From NCBI GenBank assembly GCA_964007475.1, contig OZ023274.1:101913372-101977371 (forward strand): 64,000 bases of DNA, written 5' to 3'. Positions 61,401 to 64,000 of the stretch are shown one piece after another. Every line of letters begins with the position of its first letter. Positions within the stretch are counted from its first letter, which is position 1. The translations under genes and the position numbers were made by a program. Source of the DNA: Hybos culiciformis (Eukaryota; Arthropoda; Insecta; Diptera; Hybotidae). The notes under the pieces were generated by a model. It was not told where the DNA came from, searched no databases, and worked only from the letters and a program-made list of their open reading frames with translations.

Positions 61401-64000
61401 TTACTACTGTATGATTTTGAGTGATAAACTGCCAAGTTACACAGGATTTTAAAAACTTAGATGTGTTAAAAAATGTTAAAAAATTAAAATGTCAAACACA
61501 TGATTCAAAAAACATTTTTTCACGATATTTGAAACGTCCAGTATTCTCTGTACTAAATGTGTTAAGAATGTCTCGAAGAAATAACTATTAGATCTAAGGT
61601 TGGTTATGTAAGATAGGAGTGACAGGTATAGGATATAGGGCAAAATTTTCTCAAGACAAAAGGATAGGTAAAGAATGGATTTTTTTTTACATCATAATTG
61701 ATAATTTTTAATAGATCATCATATTCTTATTACACCTTGTATAAAAAAAAATTTTCTATCAATTTTAATTTATAATAATATTAATTGAGTTTTAAAGTGA
61801 TATTCAAATTATTTTAATGACAAATGAATGAGGATATTTTACAAATAAAAGTGCTTTCTTTCATTTTTAGTAATTATAACGTCAACAGAGATATTAACTG
61901 GGACATTAAGGCCGGAATTCGAATTTTTTTTAAATAAAACAATAAAATAATGGACATAGGTATAAAATATTATATTTTTCTACCTGATCATACAGAAAAT
62001 ATTTCAATATGATGCAAACAAAATCCAACATTTAACACTTGCCTGAATGTTTTTAAACCGTGAAAGCAGTGCAATAGTGTGTTAAAACCTATATGAATTT
62101 TAGATTTTAAATAATTTATATTATATTACGAAGTTCTATAATAAAAACGTGTCAAAATTTCATACTACTGTGTGCGTGTGTTTTATATTCTTTAAAATCC
62201 AATTATGATGTTATTAAAAGATACAAAAATAAATAATAATTTCATAATTGATAAAGTTTGTCGAAAATTATTATTACTATACATATGTATTTACTTTTTT
62301 ATTTTCATAAGAAATTTTATTGTATATATAAATTCTTGATATATGGTTTTATTTTCTTTTAAGAAATTAATTGTTTAATATATAGAAAAGTAAATATTTG
62401 AAACTTTGAACAAATATAAAGCTATGAAAACATTATAAATATTGTAAGAATAAGAGACTTGTATTTATAATGAAGATTTTTTTTGTTTCTTTTGACAAAA
62501 CAAACATTGAATATTTGTGTTATAGAATTTTAAGAAGAATACTCATCATCATCATCGTCATCACTATAATTAAGAAGTTTCAAAATTGAACAAAAATATT
62601 TACTAAATAAGTAGAGCGGACATCAAGTCAATCTTTCATATGTCTTGTTTTCATTTGTATTAATTGTTGCCTTTGGTTTAAAGAGTGCGATATTATACGG
62701 ATGTTCCCGTACATGAGAAATTTCTTAATAATATCGTTTGACATCAGATTTATCAGTGGAAACATAGAAACCATTTAATATAGCTTTGATGAATTTGGCT
62801 TAAATTATATTATTTTTTATTTAACGGCGAAACATCAAAACTTATTACGTTAAATCTACTTCTTTTTTTTTTGTTTGAAATTTTAATTTATAAATAATTT
62901 AAAATACCCTTAAGTTATATGTTTTTATTTATTTGAGGGAATTTTTTGAGTGAAAATAATTTATATTGATAAATTACTATCAAATGGATATAAAATTTTT
63001 TATTTTGTAATTTCTCAATATATGAATTGAGATTACCCAAAAATTTGTAAATATTTGCCATCTAGTTTAAAGAGGTTATTTTAAAATATAGAAGTTACAT
63101 CATAATGTTTCCTTAAGGCTCAATTATCGAAATTAATGTCAATAAATTTCTTATTGCAAAATGTATATATATTGCCATGGGAAAATATTTAATAAAATTC
63201 TTTCTATCTGTAGGGAAAAATAATTTTGTAGTAATAATTTTCTTTGGTTTCATTCAAAATATATTATTTATTTTATTTATTTACAAGGAAATTTTTTGTT
63301 TATTTTTCTATTGGATAGTATAGTTTCTATATGTATAGTTTGTTTCATCTGATGTAAATATAAATTCTGAATTTAAAAGTAAACAAACAATTGCCTATGG
63401 TATCTTATTTAGTTAATTATTTTGATTCCTTACTATTTAAGTAAGCCTATAGTAACTATAAAACTCTGGCAGTGCAATAATTCCGTCTTTCATATAAATC
63501 TTAAATAAATGTTATTCATATACAACAGAGAGCTATAAATAATTTTCTTTAACAAATTAAAATATTAATAAAAAAAATATTTCTGGTCTACAATCATATA
63601 TAAAATTTCCAAAATAGTCACGTTCATTTGCCTTCATACAAAATAAAAAATAAATTTCTTATATATAAAAAAATTTTAAGAAGGGAAATACATTTCGAAT
63701 TTTCTTTCCATCATGATAAAACAAATAAATAGATTTTTATAAATAATATTAATTTTGCATAGAGTATGGAGTCTTGTTTTAATTATCCTTAGGCAATATT
63801 TTATTTTTTTTCTACAAAAATAAAAAAAAAATAAAAAGAAAGTAAATATTATATGGGTCCTTCTTTTTATGGTTTTTTTTTTAAACTAAAAGGCCCAAAG
63901 TTATTTTAATTTTTTTTTTTTTTTTGCTTGCACATGTAAATTATATTAATTTATAAATTATTCAGTAGAATAAAAAATAAAAAAAAAACTTTTATGTTGG
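58490..64000. other. Gene-free A+T-rich stretch to the window end
   Basis: Low-complexity DNA. An AAAAT run lies near 59310-59338. A GC-richer, about 57-codon open stretch at 61281-61452 sits between weak inverted GTGTTTGACAT motifs (about 61272 and 61487). Neither can be named. I see no gene. Confidence 0.45.

Noticed and set aside
1..64000. CRISPR arrays, operons, ribosome-binding sites and other prokaryotic features
   Set aside because: The spliced gene structure shows a eukaryotic genome. The repeats lack regular spacers, and no tRNA or rRNA gene was recognised.

Overview
The window looks like nuclear DNA from an insect, most probably a fly. It is strongly A+T-rich with many long A or T runs. 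Its protein genes are split by short GT-AG introns, often 60-100 bp. The genes belong to families typical of Diptera: pickpocket (ppk) DEG/ENaC channel subunits and a DUF1091 secreted protein. The species cannot be named from the sequence.

Layout. Bases 1-29368 hold a head-to-tail array of five ppk-like genes, all on the + strand. They are called here ppk-A (3' part only, 1-1758), ppk-B (8763-12770), ppk-C (16636-19119), ppk-D (21285-24999) and ppk-E (25435-29368). I joined exons by hand. Every junction keeps reading frame, and each complete model runs from an ATG through TM1, a cysteine-rich ectodomain and TM2 with the G-x-S filter to a stop (676, 509, 583 and 573 aa). Two consecutive ectodomain exons are exactly 140 and 131 nt in all five genes, which shows common descent. 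D and E are the closest pair and only 435 bp apart. Between ppk-A and ppk-B, on the - strand, lies a three-exon DUF1091 gene (3910-4734) whose signal-peptide exon I could not find.

How the genes may work together. DEG/ENaC subunits assemble as trimers, so neighbouring paralogues could co-assemble. In Drosophila a secreted ML-like protein gene (CheB42a) sits beside a ppk gene (llz/ppk25), and both act in contact chemosensation. The DUF1091 gene inside this array recalls that arrangement. This is an inference from context only.

Bases 29369-64000 hold no gene I can support. This 34.6-kb desert contains several non-autonomous inverted-repeat elements: 48583-48959 with a TA duplication, 58086-58486 with a TAA duplication, and hairpins at 46193-46522 and 50025-50264. 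It also holds a degenerate tandem repeat of about 150 bp (53225-53690), a decayed LINE fragment, microsatellites and a few GC-richer unexplained patches. A separate palindrome-rich repeat of about 400 bp occurs twice inside ppk introns. In ppk-E it lies directly against a 5' splice site.
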